Of a DNA stretch of 34,870 nucleotides, positions 24,991-33,018 are shown in pieces (position 1 is the stretch's first letter; every line of letters begins with the position of its first letter). A program made the position numbers and the translations under genes. Source of the DNA: Nocardioidaceae bacterium (GTDB lineage: Bacteria > Actinomycetota > Actinomycetes > Propionibacteriales > Nocardioidaceae); contig JAURVT010000024.1 in the NCBI GenBank assembly GCA_030655315.1, positions 1 through 34,870 on the forward strand, in the 5' to 3' direction. The notes under the pieces are model-generated. The model saw nothing but the letters and a program-made list of their open reading frames with translations. It did no database searches and was not told the origin of the DNA.

Positions 24991-25661
24991 CCGCGGTGCT
25001 GGTCGTCGACGACGACCCCGGCATCCTGCGCACCCTGGGGATCAACCTGCGGGCGCGCGACTACGAGGTCGAGCTGGTCGCTGACGGGCGCACCGCGCTC
25101 CAGGCGTTCGCCGACGCGGTCTTCGACGTCGTCCTGGTCGATCTCGGTCTGCCCGACATCGGCGGGGTCGACGTGATCCGTCAGGTGCGCGCGACCAGCA
25201 CGGTGCCGATCGTGGTGCTGTCGGCGCGGCACGAGTCCGACGACAAGGTCGAGGCGCTCGACGCGGGCGCCGACGACTACGTGACCAAGCCGTTCGGGAT
25301 GGACGAGCTGCTGGCGCGGGTGCGCGCGGCTGCCAGGCGTGGCGGGACGCAGGCACGTCAGGCCCCGATCGAGGCGGGCGAGCTCTGGATCGACGTCGAG
25401 GACCGTCGCGTCGAGCGAGGCGGGGAGATGGTGCACCTGACGCCCACGGAGTGGCGACTCGTCGAGGTGCTCCTGGAGCATCCCGGGCGCCTGGTCCGCC
25501 AGGGCCACCTGCTGCGGACGGTGTGGGGTCCGGCCTCCGAGCGCGACACGAACTATCTGCGCGTCTACCTCGGCCGTCTGCGCCGGAAGCTGGAGGTCGA
25601 CCCGTCACGTCCGGACCACTTCGTCACCGAGCCCGGGCTCGGCGTCAGGTTCGTGCCGTGA
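24987..25661 (+). CDS. kdpE: KdpE, response regulator of the kdp operon
   Basis: A 224-residue OmpR-family regulator. The receiver domain (1-115) has the acidic pocket at Asp8-Asp10, phospho-acceptor Asp52 in VLVDLGLPD, and Lys101 in DDYVTKPF. The winged-helix DNA-binding domain occupies about 130-224 (LTPTEWRLVEVLLEHPGRLV, then YLRVYLGRLRRKLE). The ATG overlaps the kdpD stop. It should activate the kdp promoter under K+ limitation; the CGTCAA repeat at 17906-17921 is the best candidate site. I see no clear terminator after it. Confidence 0.96.
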   Translation: MTAVLVVDDDPGILRTLGINLRARDYEVELVADGRTALQAFADAVFDVVLVDLGLPDIGGVDVIRQVRATSTVPIVVLSARHESDDKVEALDAGADDYVTKPFGMDELLARVRAAARRGGTQARQAPIEAGELWIDVEDRRVERGGEMVHLTPTEWRLVEVLLEHPGRLVRQGHLLRTVWGPASERDTNYLRVYLGRLRRKLEVDPSRPDHFVTEPGLGVRFVP

Positions 25662-25739
25662 GTGCACCCCACCCGAGGACCTATGACTCGGCGCGAGCCT
25701 GGTGGACATCGGCATCACGGCCACCCTCGGTCACCAGGC

Positions 25740-26209
25740 CTAGGACGAGGTCCGCTGTAGTTGCTCGCCGTACTCGGTCAACGCTCGGCGGTAGTGAGCG
25801 ACGTCATCGTCTTCGACCTGGAGGGCCACTGAGAAGGTACCGGCGACGGCCCCGGCCGCCTCGCCGGCTTCGAGGAGCGCCAGGGCTAGGAACAGGTGGT
25901 CAGCTGCCCGATGCGGCCATTGGGCCGCTACCTTCTGGTGCACCGTGATGGCCGAAGCGGCGTCGCCGACCACGCGCAAAGAACTGCCAAGCTGCACCAT
26001 CGCCCGGAACTCCACCTCAGGATCTACGGCACGCGCCAGCCAGCACGTGCCGATAGATTGCGATCGCCTCGACTTCTCGATCCGCGGCATCCAGCCGAGG
26101 CGTGTTCGAACGCCAACTGCCCGTCGTCTGGCGCAGCCGCTACCGATGAGGCAAGTTCTTCGACCGACCGTTCCTCCGCCGGTGAATCATCGCAAACACC
26201 ATCCCACCG
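25740..26209 (-). pseudogene. TPR-repeat protein, degraded by two frameshifts
   Basis: Three frames join into one small tetratricopeptide-type protein. Frame one reads SVEELASSVAAAPDDGQLAFEHASA. At about 26095 it shifts to LDAADREVEAIAIYRHVLA. At about 26037 it shifts to ARAVDPEVEFRAMVQLGSSL and continues to the stop at 25740. Each join is explained by one extra base (or two missing). The combined sequence shows the helix-turn-helix pattern of TPRs and matches small actinobacterial TPR proteins of about 160 residues. No normal start is visible, and the 5' end meets dispersed-repeat copy D. The last 116 residues have their own ATG and could still be made. Two lesions make sequencing error less likely than decay. 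Confidence 0.65.
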
Positions 26210-26291
26210 GAGCGGGAGACGCCGCGCTAGCGCACAAGCGCACAAGCGCGCGGGTCGTCCCGGAAGTCGTTCCCGCTACGGTCACGCTCCG
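26209..26291 (+). repeat. Dispersed intergenic repeat, copy D
   Basis: The core TTCCCGCTACGGTCACGCTCCG (26270-26291) matches copy A with one change. The preceding part is divergent, holding an 8-bp direct repeat (CGCACAAG twice, 26231-26246) and keeping only a GGAGCGGGAG-like start. It lies between the TPR pseudogene and the XRE regulator. Confidence 0.6.
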
Positions 26292-26313
26292 CCGGCGGTG
26301 ATCGATGAAGCGG

Positions 26314-27174
26314 CTACCGGTGGTGGCTGAGGTCGTGGGCACCCTCGGGGCCCAGTACGTCGAGGAGGGCCAGGGCCTGGGCGGCCGGTGATCCTGGTGG
26401 CGCGGTGTACAGCACCAGGTGCTGGTCGCAGTCGGGCAGTGCGAGACCGTCGCAGTCGAGGGTGAGCTCACCGACGGCAGGGTGTTGGAAGGTCTTGGTC
26501 AGCATGGGTGCCGCCTGGACGTCGTGCCGCTGCCAGAGTCGCTCGAACTCGGTGCTGCCGGCGCGCAGGTCGGTCACCAGACCGCTGACGTCGGGATCGG
26601 CCGGGTAGCGGGCCGAGGTGGCGCGCAGCTCCATCACGACGTGGTGCCGGAAGGCGGTACCGTCCACGACGCCGTAGAGCGTCGCGCCGGGACTGTTGCT
26701 CGCGAGGAAAGCGCGCCTTGCGAGGTTGCGCTCGTCGGGGGTCACGGCGCCGAAGTCCTCCATCAGGGCGGCGGCGAGGTCGTTCCAGGCCAGCACCTCG
26801 AAGGCAGCAGACATCACGAACGCCGCCGTCTGGGGCAACCTTTCGAGGAGGGCCAGAATGCTAAGGCGGACGTCGCGCCGGTGCCGATCGCGCCGGGTCG
26901 GCATGGTCCCGGCCAGAACGTGAAGGTGGTCGGACTCCGCCTCGGTCAGTGCCAATGCACCGGCAATTCCCGCGAGCACCTCGGCCGAGGGGCGCGGGGC
27001 GCGTGCCTGCTCGAGCCGGACGTAGTACTCGGTCGAGATGTGGGCGGTCACGGCGACCTCTTCCCGGCGAAGGCCAGGTGTTCGTCGCCGCGGGCCCGAC
27101 GGGAGGCCGACGTCCTCCGGCCGCAGCCTCTCGCGGCGGCTACGCAGGAAGCTCGCGAGCTCCTTCTTGTCCAT
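26314..27174 (-). CDS. XRE-family regulator with MmyB-like ligand-binding domain
   Basis: A 286-residue transcription factor. The N-terminal HTH (about residues 5-85) contains LASFLRSRRERLRPEDVGLP and RRTPGLRREEVAVTAHISTEYYVRLEQAR, the signature of the actinobacterial group with a C-terminal PAS-like MmyB domain (about 105-270), here FEVLAWNDLAAALMEDF and FQHPAVGELTLDCDGLALPD. That domain binds a small hydrophobic ligand in studied members. The ATG at 27174 begins the canonical N-terminus; upstream codons in this frame run over the SDR gene. It is divergent from an SDR gene across 85 bp. XRE/MmyB-SDR pairs are common, and the regulator usually represses the reductase. Confidence 0.92.
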   Translation of the reverse strand: MDKKELASFLRSRRERLRPEDVGLPSGPRRRTPGLRREEVAVTAHISTEYYVRLEQARAPRPSAEVLAGIAGALALTEAESDHLHVLAGTMPTRRDRHRRDVRLSILALLERLPQTAAFVMSAAFEVLAWNDLAAALMEDFGAVTPDERNLARRAFLASNSPGATLYGVVDGTAFRHHVVMELRATSARYPADPDVSGLVTDLRAGSTEFERLWQRHDVQAAPMLTKTFQHPAVGELTLDCDGLALPDCDQHLVLYTAPPGSPAAQALALLDVLGPEGAHDLSHHR

Positions 27175-27259
27175 GGCTCCAGTCTCCGCGATCGGCAGCG
27201 CCGTGTCCTGGTACCAGTTGTGCCTGCCTCCGCGGTTGAGTTCGGGCCACGCTGGCGAC

Positions 27260-28045
27260 ATGACCAACAACAACATCAGCAACCCTGTCGGCCTGCTGAG
27301 CGGCAAGGTCGTGCTCATCACCGGCGCCAGCCGCGGCATCGGCGCAGCAGCGGCCCGCGTCTTCGCCCGGGAGGGCGCGGCAGTCGTGGCGGCCGCGCGC
27401 AGCACCACCGCGCTGGACACTCTCGTGGCCGAGATTCGCGAGGAAGGAGGTATGGCCGACGCCGTGACGATGGACCTGGCGGACCGGGCCAGCATCGGCG
27501 CCGCCGTCGACCGCGTAACCGAGCTGCACGGACGGCTCGACGGAGCGTTCAACAACGCCGGTGTGGCACAGCAGCAGCCCGGGCCGCTCGACACCACGAC
27601 GGGGGACGACCTCGAGGTGCAGTTCGCGGTGAACTTCCGTGGGCACTGGGTCGCGATGAACGCCGAAGCCACGCTGATGCGGCGCAACGGCGGTGGCGCG
27701 ATCGTCAACACCTCGAGCATCGGGAGCCGGCGGGCGAACCCGGCGCTGCCGGCGTACGGCGCCATGAAGCGCGCGCTCAACAGCATCACTGAGACCGCGG
27801 CCGTGACGTGGGCGCCGCAGGGGATCCGGGTCAACGGGATCACCCCTGGCGGCACCGCGACCGAGATGATCGAGGAGTGGGAGGCGGCGACTCCGGGCGT
27901 CGTCGACACGATCAACGCCTCCACCCCGCTGGGTCGGATGGCCGAGCCGGGCGAGGTCGCCGAGGCGGCGGCATGGCTGCTCAGCGACCGCGCGTCGGCA
28001 GTGACCGGCGCGATCCTGCCGGTCGACGGCGGCGCGGGCGCCTGA
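27260..28045 (+). CDS. SDR-family oxidoreductase
   Basis: A 261-residue classical short-chain dehydrogenase/reductase with a Rossmann fold, probably NAD(P)-dependent. The cofactor motif TGASRGIG is at about residues 21-28, NNAG near 95, the catalytic Ser in NTSSIGS, and Tyr/Lys in AYGAMK. PVDGGAGA ends the protein as is usual. Arg after the TGAS motif and in AAARSTT mildly favours NADP. It is divergent from the XRE/MmyB regulator, which likely controls it. The substrate is unknown. Confidence 0.93.
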   Translation: MTNNNISNPVGLLSGKVVLITGASRGIGAAAARVFAREGAAVVAAARSTTALDTLVAEIREEGGMADAVTMDLADRASIGAAVDRVTELHGRLDGAFNNAGVAQQQPGPLDTTTGDDLEVQFAVNFRGHWVAMNAEATLMRRNGGGAIVNTSSIGSRRANPALPAYGAMKRALNSITETAAVTWAPQGIRVNGITPGGTATEMIEEWEAATPGVVDTINASTPLGRMAEPGEVAEAAAWLLSDRASAVTGAILPVDGGAGA

Positions 28046-28180
28046 CGTGTCCGATCCGGCGAGACATCCCGGACCGGAGGAGCAGCGTCCTTGTTGGCCG
28101 TGATCTGTTGGCCCGACGATCGCCGGGTCGCTCATCGTAGGTGTCGCCGCCTCGGACGATCGTCGTCCGCCGGCGTCCGC

Positions 28181-28210
28181 GTGAGGTTCCCGCTGTGGTC
28201 ATGCTCCGCG
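28181..28210 (+). repeat. Dispersed intergenic repeat, copy E (core only)
   Basis: GTGAGGTTCCCGCTGTGGTC and the following ATGCTCCGCG match the core of copy A with two changes. The left half of the repeat is not recognisable. It lies in the 277-bp gap between the SDR and ASCH genes. Confidence 0.6.
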
Positions 28211-28322
28211 CTTCTCGGACCGGAGCCGAGGTAGATCGTGTTTCTCCTGCGTGCGGCTCCGACGAGCGACCGGTGTCCCGGTGCCGCGTAGACGGGGTGA
28301 GCGACGATCGCCACGACGTACG

Positions 28323-28790
28323 GTGATTCGCGTGGCAGCCACGATCGAGGAGCTTCGACGGGTTCGCCCTGACCTCGCGGACGCGGCGGTCGCGGAGATG
28401 GGCTCACCTGGGCCGTTGCGCGCCCAGCTGGTCGCGGCCTATCTCGACGGCACCAAGACCGCAGGCTCGAGTCTGCGGCGGGAGTTCGAGACCGAAGGCG
28501 TTCCGATGCCCGTCGTCGGCGACCGCGAGGTGATGGTCGACTCCGACGCGCGACCGGTGGCCGTGCTCGAGGTGACGCGGGTTGAGCAGGTACGTCTCGC
28601 CGACGTCGGGCTCGAGGTGGCCCTGGCCGAGGGGGAGGGTTACACCTCCGCTGCGGAGTGGCGGGCTGGACACGAGCAGTTCTGGACCTCCAACGAGGTC
28701 CGCGGCGAGCTGGGTGACCCCACCTTCGTCCCCGACGACGACGAGCAGGTCGTCGTCACCTGGTACGCGGTGGTCGAACGGCTGGGATGA
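28323..28790 (+). CDS. ASCH-domain protein (DUF984/YhfF-like)
   Basis: A protein of about 155 residues. The ASCH fold, a PUA-like beta-barrel thought to bind RNA, is indicated by the G-x-K-x-x-x-S signature (DGTKTAGSSLRREFE), then PVVGDREVMVDSDARPVAVLEVTRVEQVRLADV and EGEGYTSAAEWRAGHEQFW. The length matches the YhfF/DUF984 group, some of which have amidohydrolase activity on N4-acetylcytidine. The start is unsure: GTG codons at 28323 and 28332 are both possible, neither with a good ribosome binding site. It stands alone. Confidence 0.8.
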   Translation: MIRVAATIEELRRVRPDLADAAVAEMGSPGPLRAQLVAAYLDGTKTAGSSLRREFETEGVPMPVVGDREVMVDSDARPVAVLEVTRVEQVRLADVGLEVALAEGEGYTSAAEWRAGHEQFWTSNEVRGELGDPTFVPDDDEQVVVTWYAVVERLG

Positions 28791-29311
28791 CCCGAGCGCG
28801 GTGACTTGGCTGGCTTTGCACGGTCCGGGTTGCGAGCCGCGTGAGGCCGGTCAGATCGAGGGGTTGGCTCTGGCGTCGCTTGCCGCGGCAGGTCTGAACC
28901 GCCGAACCGATGGGCGTGCCCAAGAGAGTGCCAAGCCCGATCAGGGCTGCAGGTTGTCTGCCGCGAGGCCGATCACGGGCGCTCAGCAGGAATTCCAATC
29001 CAACGCCCCCGGCCCCCAAGGTCCCAGGGCCCCGTTCGTCTATCGGGTGGGCGCGGTGTCGCCTTCATGACGCACGTCGTCGGCCAACAGCTGCGAGTGC
29101 GCCAGATGGGGTTCGGTGAAACCGCCCGCTCGTGCCGAGTGCGGGCGTGTTCGCGGGCCACGCGGTGCGTGATCGGCTCACCTCGTGCTGTCCTGGTCCA
29201 CGACGTCCAGGGATTCTTCCGCGACGCTCGTTGAGCGCTGACCGGTGCCTGTGAAGTCGCGGGCTGCTTGACTTGCCGTCCACCTTCGAGTTGCGCCACG
29301 TGGGGACGACC
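28791..29311. other. Gene-free stretch between ASCH and SnoaL-like genes
   Basis: About 520 bp without a gene I can support. Part of it (about 28985-29035) is richer in A/T and has CCCCC runs, unlike its neighbours, which may mark decayed or foreign DNA. A 55-codon frame at 29067-29234 has codon use unlike real genes here. No complete insertion sequence or tRNA is visible. Confidence 0.4.
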
Positions 29312-29695
29312 ATGACTGATCTGCGCGCGTCGTACGACGCCTACCTCGCCTGTCTGAACGCTCGAGACTGGGACGACCTGGGCCATCACGTGCACCCGGA
29401 CGTCGAGCACAACGGCCAGACTCTGGGCGTCGCCGGCTACCGCTCGATGCTGGAGGACGACGTCGCTGCGATCCCCGATCTGCGATTCGACGTCGAACTG
29501 CTCGTGGTCCAGGCACCGCGCCTCGCCGCGCGCCTGACCTTCGACTGCACCCCCGCAGGCGAGCTTTTCGGCGTCCACGTCGATGGCAGCCACGTCCGAT
29601 TCTCCGAGAACGTCTTCTACCTGTACCGGGACGACAAGATCGCGTCGGTCTGGTCGGTCGTCGACCGCGCGGCTGTCTGGGAACAGATGGGTTGA
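29312..29695 (+). CDS. SnoaL-like / ester cyclase-family protein
   Basis: A 127-residue NTF2-fold protein. The pattern LRASYDAYLACLNARDWDDL, HPDVEHNGQTLGVAGYRSML, IPDLRFDVELLVVQAPRLAARLTF and the closing DDKIASVWSVVDRAAVWEQ is that of the SnoaL/ester cyclase group, in which a conserved pocket binds small organic molecules. The frame is open to 29273, but the ATG at 29312 follows a GGGGAC ribosome binding site and begins at the usual first helix. It converges with the AraC-family gene 40 bp away. The substrate is unknown. Confidence 0.82.
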   Translation: MTDLRASYDAYLACLNARDWDDLGHHVHPDVEHNGQTLGVAGYRSMLEDDVAAIPDLRFDVELLVVQAPRLAARLTFDCTPAGELFGVHVDGSHVRFSENVFYLYRDDKIASVWSVVDRAAVWEQMG

Positions 29696-29735
29696 GGCTC
29701 GGTTGCACACCGGCAGGGGCCTGCCGAGAGTTGCG

Positions 29736-30542
29736 TCATTCGAGTGTTCGTCGCGGCCTGGCGTACCTCGCCGGCGGCACGCCGAGCATGCGGACCATGT
29801 GACGGTGCAGGTGTGCTTGGTCGTAGAAGCCGGCAGCCACGGCGACGTCCGCCACGGATCTGCCCTCCAGCAGCAGGCGACGTGCCAGGTCGATCCGGCG
29901 CCCGATGAGGTAGCGGTGGGGCGGCAGGCCCCAGCAGGACGTGAAGGCCTTGATCAGGTGGGCGCGCGAGACCCCGATCCCCGCCGCGGCGTCGGCGAGG
30001 TCGATCCCGGGCACGACGTTTGCGTCGATCAGGTCGCGGAGCGCGAGGGCGTGGGCCGCGGGTGTGCCGGCGGCGTCCTCGGACGACGGCCGCAGGTGCT
30101 CCGATATTCGGTCGCTGACAAGGGCGAGGCGTGACGCTGTCTCCAGGCCGCCGGGGTCGGCCTCGATCGATCGGTGCAGGCCGTCGAGCTGTCGGCGCAG
30201 GGCGGGGTCGTGGAGCGTGGGGCGGTCGACGGCCGCTCCGACGAGCGCGGTGTCGATCGTGTCCTCGGCCAGGTAGAGCACGCGCTTGACGAAGCCGCCG
30301 GCCGTGCCTGCCCGGCCGTCGTGGGCCACGTGTGGGGGCAGCAGCGTGACCCCGCGCGGGACGATGCCGATCTCGTGGCGCCCGAGCTCGCTGCGCACCG
30401 AACCACGGTCGAGGATCATCAGGGTCCAGGCGGCGTGGGTGTGCAGGGGATAGGCGTGGTTGCCGAACCGGGCGTGCAGCACCTCGACGACACCGTCCAC
30501 GTCGGGTCGCCACGCTCGTACGAGCGACGGCCGGTCCACCAC
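29736..30542 (-). CDS. AraC-family transcriptional regulator
   Basis: A protein of about 268 residues. The N-terminal cupin (about 1-150) has FGNHAYPLHTHAAWTLMILDRG, LGRHEIGIVPRGVTLLPPHVAHDG and similar sensing segments. The C-terminal double HTH (about 165-265) is clear: IDLADAAAGIGVSRAHLIKAF, then SVADVAVAAGFYDQAHLHRHM and a closing GVPPARYA. The start could be GTG at 30542 or 30539, or TTG at 30554; none has a strong ribosome binding site. It is divergent from a DUF2000 gene across 46 bp and probably controls it, a pairing seen in many actinobacteria and proteobacteria. Confidence 0.9.
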   Translation of the reverse strand: MVDRPSLVRAWRPDVDGVVEVLHARFGNHAYPLHTHAAWTLMILDRGSVRSELGRHEIGIVPRGVTLLPPHVAHDGRAGTAGGFVKRVLYLAEDTIDTALVGAAVDRPTLHDPALRRQLDGLHRSIEADPGGLETASRLALVSDRISEHLRPSSEDAAGTPAAHALALRDLIDANVVPGIDLADAAAGIGVSRAHLIKAFTSCWGLPPHRYLIGRRIDLARRLLLEGRSVADVAVAAGFYDQAHLHRHMVRMLGVPPARYARPRRTLE

Positions 30543-30588
30543 ACGAACGTACAAGACCCCGGTCCGTGCCGGGCGCGACGATCGACAG

Positions 30589-30999
30589 ATGAAGTTCGAC
30601 ACCAAGATCGCCGTCGTCCTGGCCGAGGGCCTTCTGCCCTGGCAGGAGCTCAACGTCACCGCCTTCCTGGCCAGCGGTGTCACCGCCGCCCACCCGGGCG
30701 CGATCGGCGAGCCCTATGCCGACGCCGACGGTCAGACCTACCTGCCTCTCCTGGGTCAGCCCGTGGTGGTCCTCTCGGCCGCTGCCGAGGTGTTGGGTCA
30801 GGTACGTGAGCGGGCGGTGCGACGAGAGCTCGCGCTCGCGGTCTACACCCGTGAGATGTTCGGCACGGGTCACGACGAGGCGAACCGCGAGGTCGTGGCC
30901 GCGGTGGCCGGGGCAGACCTCGACCTGGTCGGCGTGGCCCTGCTCGGCCCGCGCAACGCCGTCGACAAGACCGTCAAGGGAGCCGCGATGCACCCCTGA
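30589..30999 (+). CDS. DUF2000-family protein
   Basis: A 136-residue small cytoplasmic alpha/beta protein. KFDTKIAVVLAEGLLPWQELNVTAFLASG, QTYLPLLGQPVVVLSA, the basic stretch RERAVRRELALAVYTREMF and the ending DLVGVALLGPRNAVDKTVKG are characteristic of DUF2000, whose fold resembles peptidyl-tRNA hydrolase 2. Its biochemical role is not established. The start ATG is 46 bp from the divergent AraC gene. Confidence 0.88.
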   Translation: MKFDTKIAVVLAEGLLPWQELNVTAFLASGVTAAHPGAIGEPYADADGQTYLPLLGQPVVVLSAAAEVLGQVRERAVRRELALAVYTREMFGTGHDEANREVVAAVAGADLDLVGVALLGPRNAVDKTVKGAAMHP

Positions 31000-31094
31000 C
31001 GTGGTGGGCGCACGGGCGCGGCGACGACGTGTCCTCGGAGGGCCCGCGGGGGAGCGGGGCATCCTGCCGAACAGGTGGGAGCCACCACCGGGAC

Positions 31095-31277
31095 ATGCGT
31101 CAGGTGTCGCGGCGCCCGGCCACCGTCACGGCCGGACCGTCTCGCCGCACGGTGCTGGAGAACATGCAGTCCTCGGCCCCGACCTCACCGACACCCAGGC
31201 CCAAGCTGCCCGCCCACGGGATCGACGACCCCGGGTTCCTGCAGCCCGTCCGCCCGATGTCGGCGATCGGTGGCTGA
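31095..31277 (+). CDS. Small hypothetical protein, coupled to the next gene
   Basis: A 60-residue Pro/Ser/Arg-rich peptide, MRQVSRRPATVTAGPSRRTV onward, without a recognised family, signal peptide or membrane helix. About nine in ten third codon positions are G or C, which supports coding. Its stop (TGA, 31275-31277) overlaps the GTG of the next gene (31270) by eight bases, suggesting translational coupling. It may be disordered. It could instead be a leader peptide. Confidence 0.45.
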   Translation: MRQVSRRPATVTAGPSRRTVLENMQSSAPTSPTPRPKLPAHGIDDPGFLQPVRPMSAIGG

Positions 31278-31626
31278 GGTCGACGTGGCCGAGACCGCCA
31301 CCGAGCCGCTGACCTGCTCGTCCAAGGGCTGCCAGGCCGCTGCGGCGGCGGTGCTGCAGTCCGGCCGGCGCGCGGCCGCGATCGGGTCCGGCCTGCTCAG
31401 CGGGGTGCCGGTCGCCGACGCCGTCTACGGGCTCACCGTAGTGGCCGACACCACCAGTCCGGTCTACTGGACGCTCGTCCTGGTGGTCACCTCCGTGCTG
31501 CTGCTCGCGGTGGCCGCCGCGCGCCTCACGACCCTCCGGCTCGTCGGCCTTCAGCTGGCGACGGCCGCGGTCGTCTTCGTGGGGGCGAGCTGCGCCTTCG
31601 CCGTCCTGGTCGCGATCGCATCCTGA
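31270..31626 (+). CDS. Small hypothetical membrane protein with a CxxxxC N-terminus
   Basis: A 118-residue protein. The N-terminal 30 residues carry TCSSKGCQAAAAAVLQ, reminiscent of the start of the short actinobacterial proteins annotated as acetone carboxylase, but the expected continuation with a WNNPKxHxPxRRK-like motif is absent. The rest is two to three hydrophobic segments (about 60-85 and 95-117 clearest). Strong third-position GC supports coding. The GTG start lies inside the end of the preceding small gene. I do not recognise its function. Confidence 0.6.
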   Translation: MAEVDVAETATEPLTCSSKGCQAAAAAVLQSGRRAAAIGSGLLSGVPVADAVYGLTVVADTTSPVYWTLVLVVTSVLLLAVAAARLTTLRLVGLQLATAAVVFVGASCAFAVLVAIAS

Positions 31627-31816
31627 CCCCGGAACGGCAGATCCCCTCCGGCCGAGCGCGTCCGGCAGCGCCGACGCAGGTCGTGCGGGCGCACCGTCGA
31701 ACCACCCAGGTGCGACTGCTGGGCGGGTGAACGGACGCGTCCCGGTGAAGGAGCCGGTGACGTCCGACCTGCACGCCTCGATGACGACGGCGCAGAGACG
31801 TTGCACGATCAACTCG

Positions 31817-32554
31817 CTACGTGGGTCGGCCGCCGGCATCGATGCGTAGGCCTTTGGCGGCTGCGATCAGCGTGGCGTTGCCCGCCGCACGGCTGCCGTC
31901 GGGCAACCGGTCGGTGTCCTCGAGCCCGGCGCGCAGACCGTGGCCTCGCGCGGCGGCCCACCGCAGGACGTCCCACGTCGCGATGCCCACGCCGTGGAAC
32001 ACGCGCTCCAGGGTGTTGTGAGCGTCGTCGAGAACGCGGTTCATCGCCTCGGCATCGGCCACCGCGCGCCGGGGTTCCACATCTGTCGGCTCGACGAAGA
32101 TCCTCTCGTACCGCAGTGGGCTCTGGCGCGTGACGAAGGTGTGAGCGTCGTCGACCGAGAGCAGGCACGCCTCGACACCCACCCCGCGAGCGGCGAGACG
32201 CTGGGCGATCTCGTCCACACCCTGCTCTCCCTGGTTGGCCGGGATCAGGTCGGGCAGCACGGTCCAGGCTGAGATCTGCGCCAGCCGCACGTCCGGATCC
32301 GGCTCGATCACCGCGAACGTCGTCATGTTGAGCGGCACCCCGGGGCACCGCTCGCGCACCGCCCGCAGCGTCCGGGACACGTACCGGTCCTCGAACGTCT
32401 CGATGCCGTCGTCGTCGAAGGCGTGCAGGTGGATCGCGTTGGCGCCGGCCGCGACCGCCGCCGCGGCGTCGGCAGCCGACTCATCGGGCGTGCGCGGCAT
32501 CCCGTCGTGCAGAGCCGCGCCGTTCAACGCCACCTGCAGCAGACGAGAATCCAT
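31817..32554 (-). CDS. BKACE-family (3-keto-5-aminohexanoate cleavage) enzyme
   Basis: A 245-residue TIM-barrel protein of the beta-keto acid cleavage enzyme family, which condenses a beta-keto acid with acetyl-CoA to give acetoacetate and a CoA ester. The zinc ligands are visible: AIHLHAFD contains the His-x-His pair, and GLEDT near the end supplies the Glu. DESAADAAAAVAAGANAIHLHA is the typical opening strand-helix unit. It is a little shorter than classical Kce (about 270-310 residues). Family members accept different keto acids, and no lysine-fermentation genes are nearby, so the substrate is open. The ATG at 32554 fits the family N-terminus. Confidence 0.87.
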   Translation of the reverse strand: MDSRLLQVALNGAALHDGMPRTPDESAADAAAAVAAGANAIHLHAFDDDGIETFEDRYVSRTLRAVRERCPGVPLNMTTFAVIEPDPDVRLAQISAWTVLPDLIPANQGEQGVDEIAQRLAARGVGVEACLLSVDDAHTFVTRQSPLRYERIFVEPTDVEPRRAVADAEAMNRVLDDAHNTLERVFHGVGIATWDVLRWAAARGHGLRAGLEDTDRLPDGSRAAGNATLIAAAKGLRIDAGGRPT

Positions 32555-32639
32555 CTGCTCATGCTCGCATCCGACTGGACCGCTCGACGGTCACGACCAG
32601 CTCGCTTCGCGGGCACGAGGCGAGCGTGTGGTTGTCGGT

Positions 32640-32682
32640 GGGGTTCCCGCTGTGGTCGCGCCTCGCGTGAGGTTCTGCTGTC
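32640..32682 (+). repeat. Dispersed intergenic repeat, copy F (right part)
   Basis: GGGGTTCCCGCTGTGGTCGC followed by CTCGCGTGAGGTTCTGCTGTC matches copy A through both core and tail, including GCGTGAGGTTC. The left half is only weakly similar. It lies between the BKACE-family gene and an 85-residue hypothetical gene. Confidence 0.6.
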
Positions 32683-32760
32683 GGGACGACTTCGCCTCGG
32701 TGCGCGGCCGGGGAGTGAGCCGGCCGCGTGTCGGGCGCGCTTCGGCGTCTCGTGGTGGGC

Positions 32761-33018
32761 TCAGTCCTTGACCGAACGGCCTGCCGCGTGCTCCTCGGTG
32801 ACATCGACCACCAGCTTCCCCCAGGATTCTGCATCGTCGAACGTGATGGTCCGCACGGCGTCGTCGAAGGACGATCCATCGCGCTCGGCCACCCGCTCGA
32901 CCTCCAGGGTGATGTACCACCGGATCCACGGCAGGGGCGCCAGGTACCCCCGGCTCCAGCACGCTGCCCTCATGGAGTCGGTCAGTGCGTCGAATCGCGA
33001 CGTCCGCGGTGTGAGCAT
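32761..33018 (-). CDS. Hypothetical protein (85 residues)
   Basis: A short soluble, acidic protein. It begins MLTPRTSRFDALTDSMRAAC and ends in a helix-rich ESWGKLVVDVTEEHAAGRSVKD. No membrane segment or family recognised. I chose the ATG at 33018, which has GGGAAGGGAG upstream; the frame is open to 33147, but that extension lies in the spacer. It is divergent from the FAIM1-like gene. Confidence 0.55.
   Translation of the reverse strand: MLTPRTSRFDALTDSMRAACWSRGYLAPLPWIRWYITLEVERVAERDGSSFDDAVRTITFDDAESWGKLVVDVTEEHAAGRSVKD

Noticed and set aside
29067-29234. 55-codon frame starting MTHVVGQQLRVRQMG
   Set aside because: Third positions are not biased to G/C as in neighbouring genes, there is no ribosome binding site and no recognised family.
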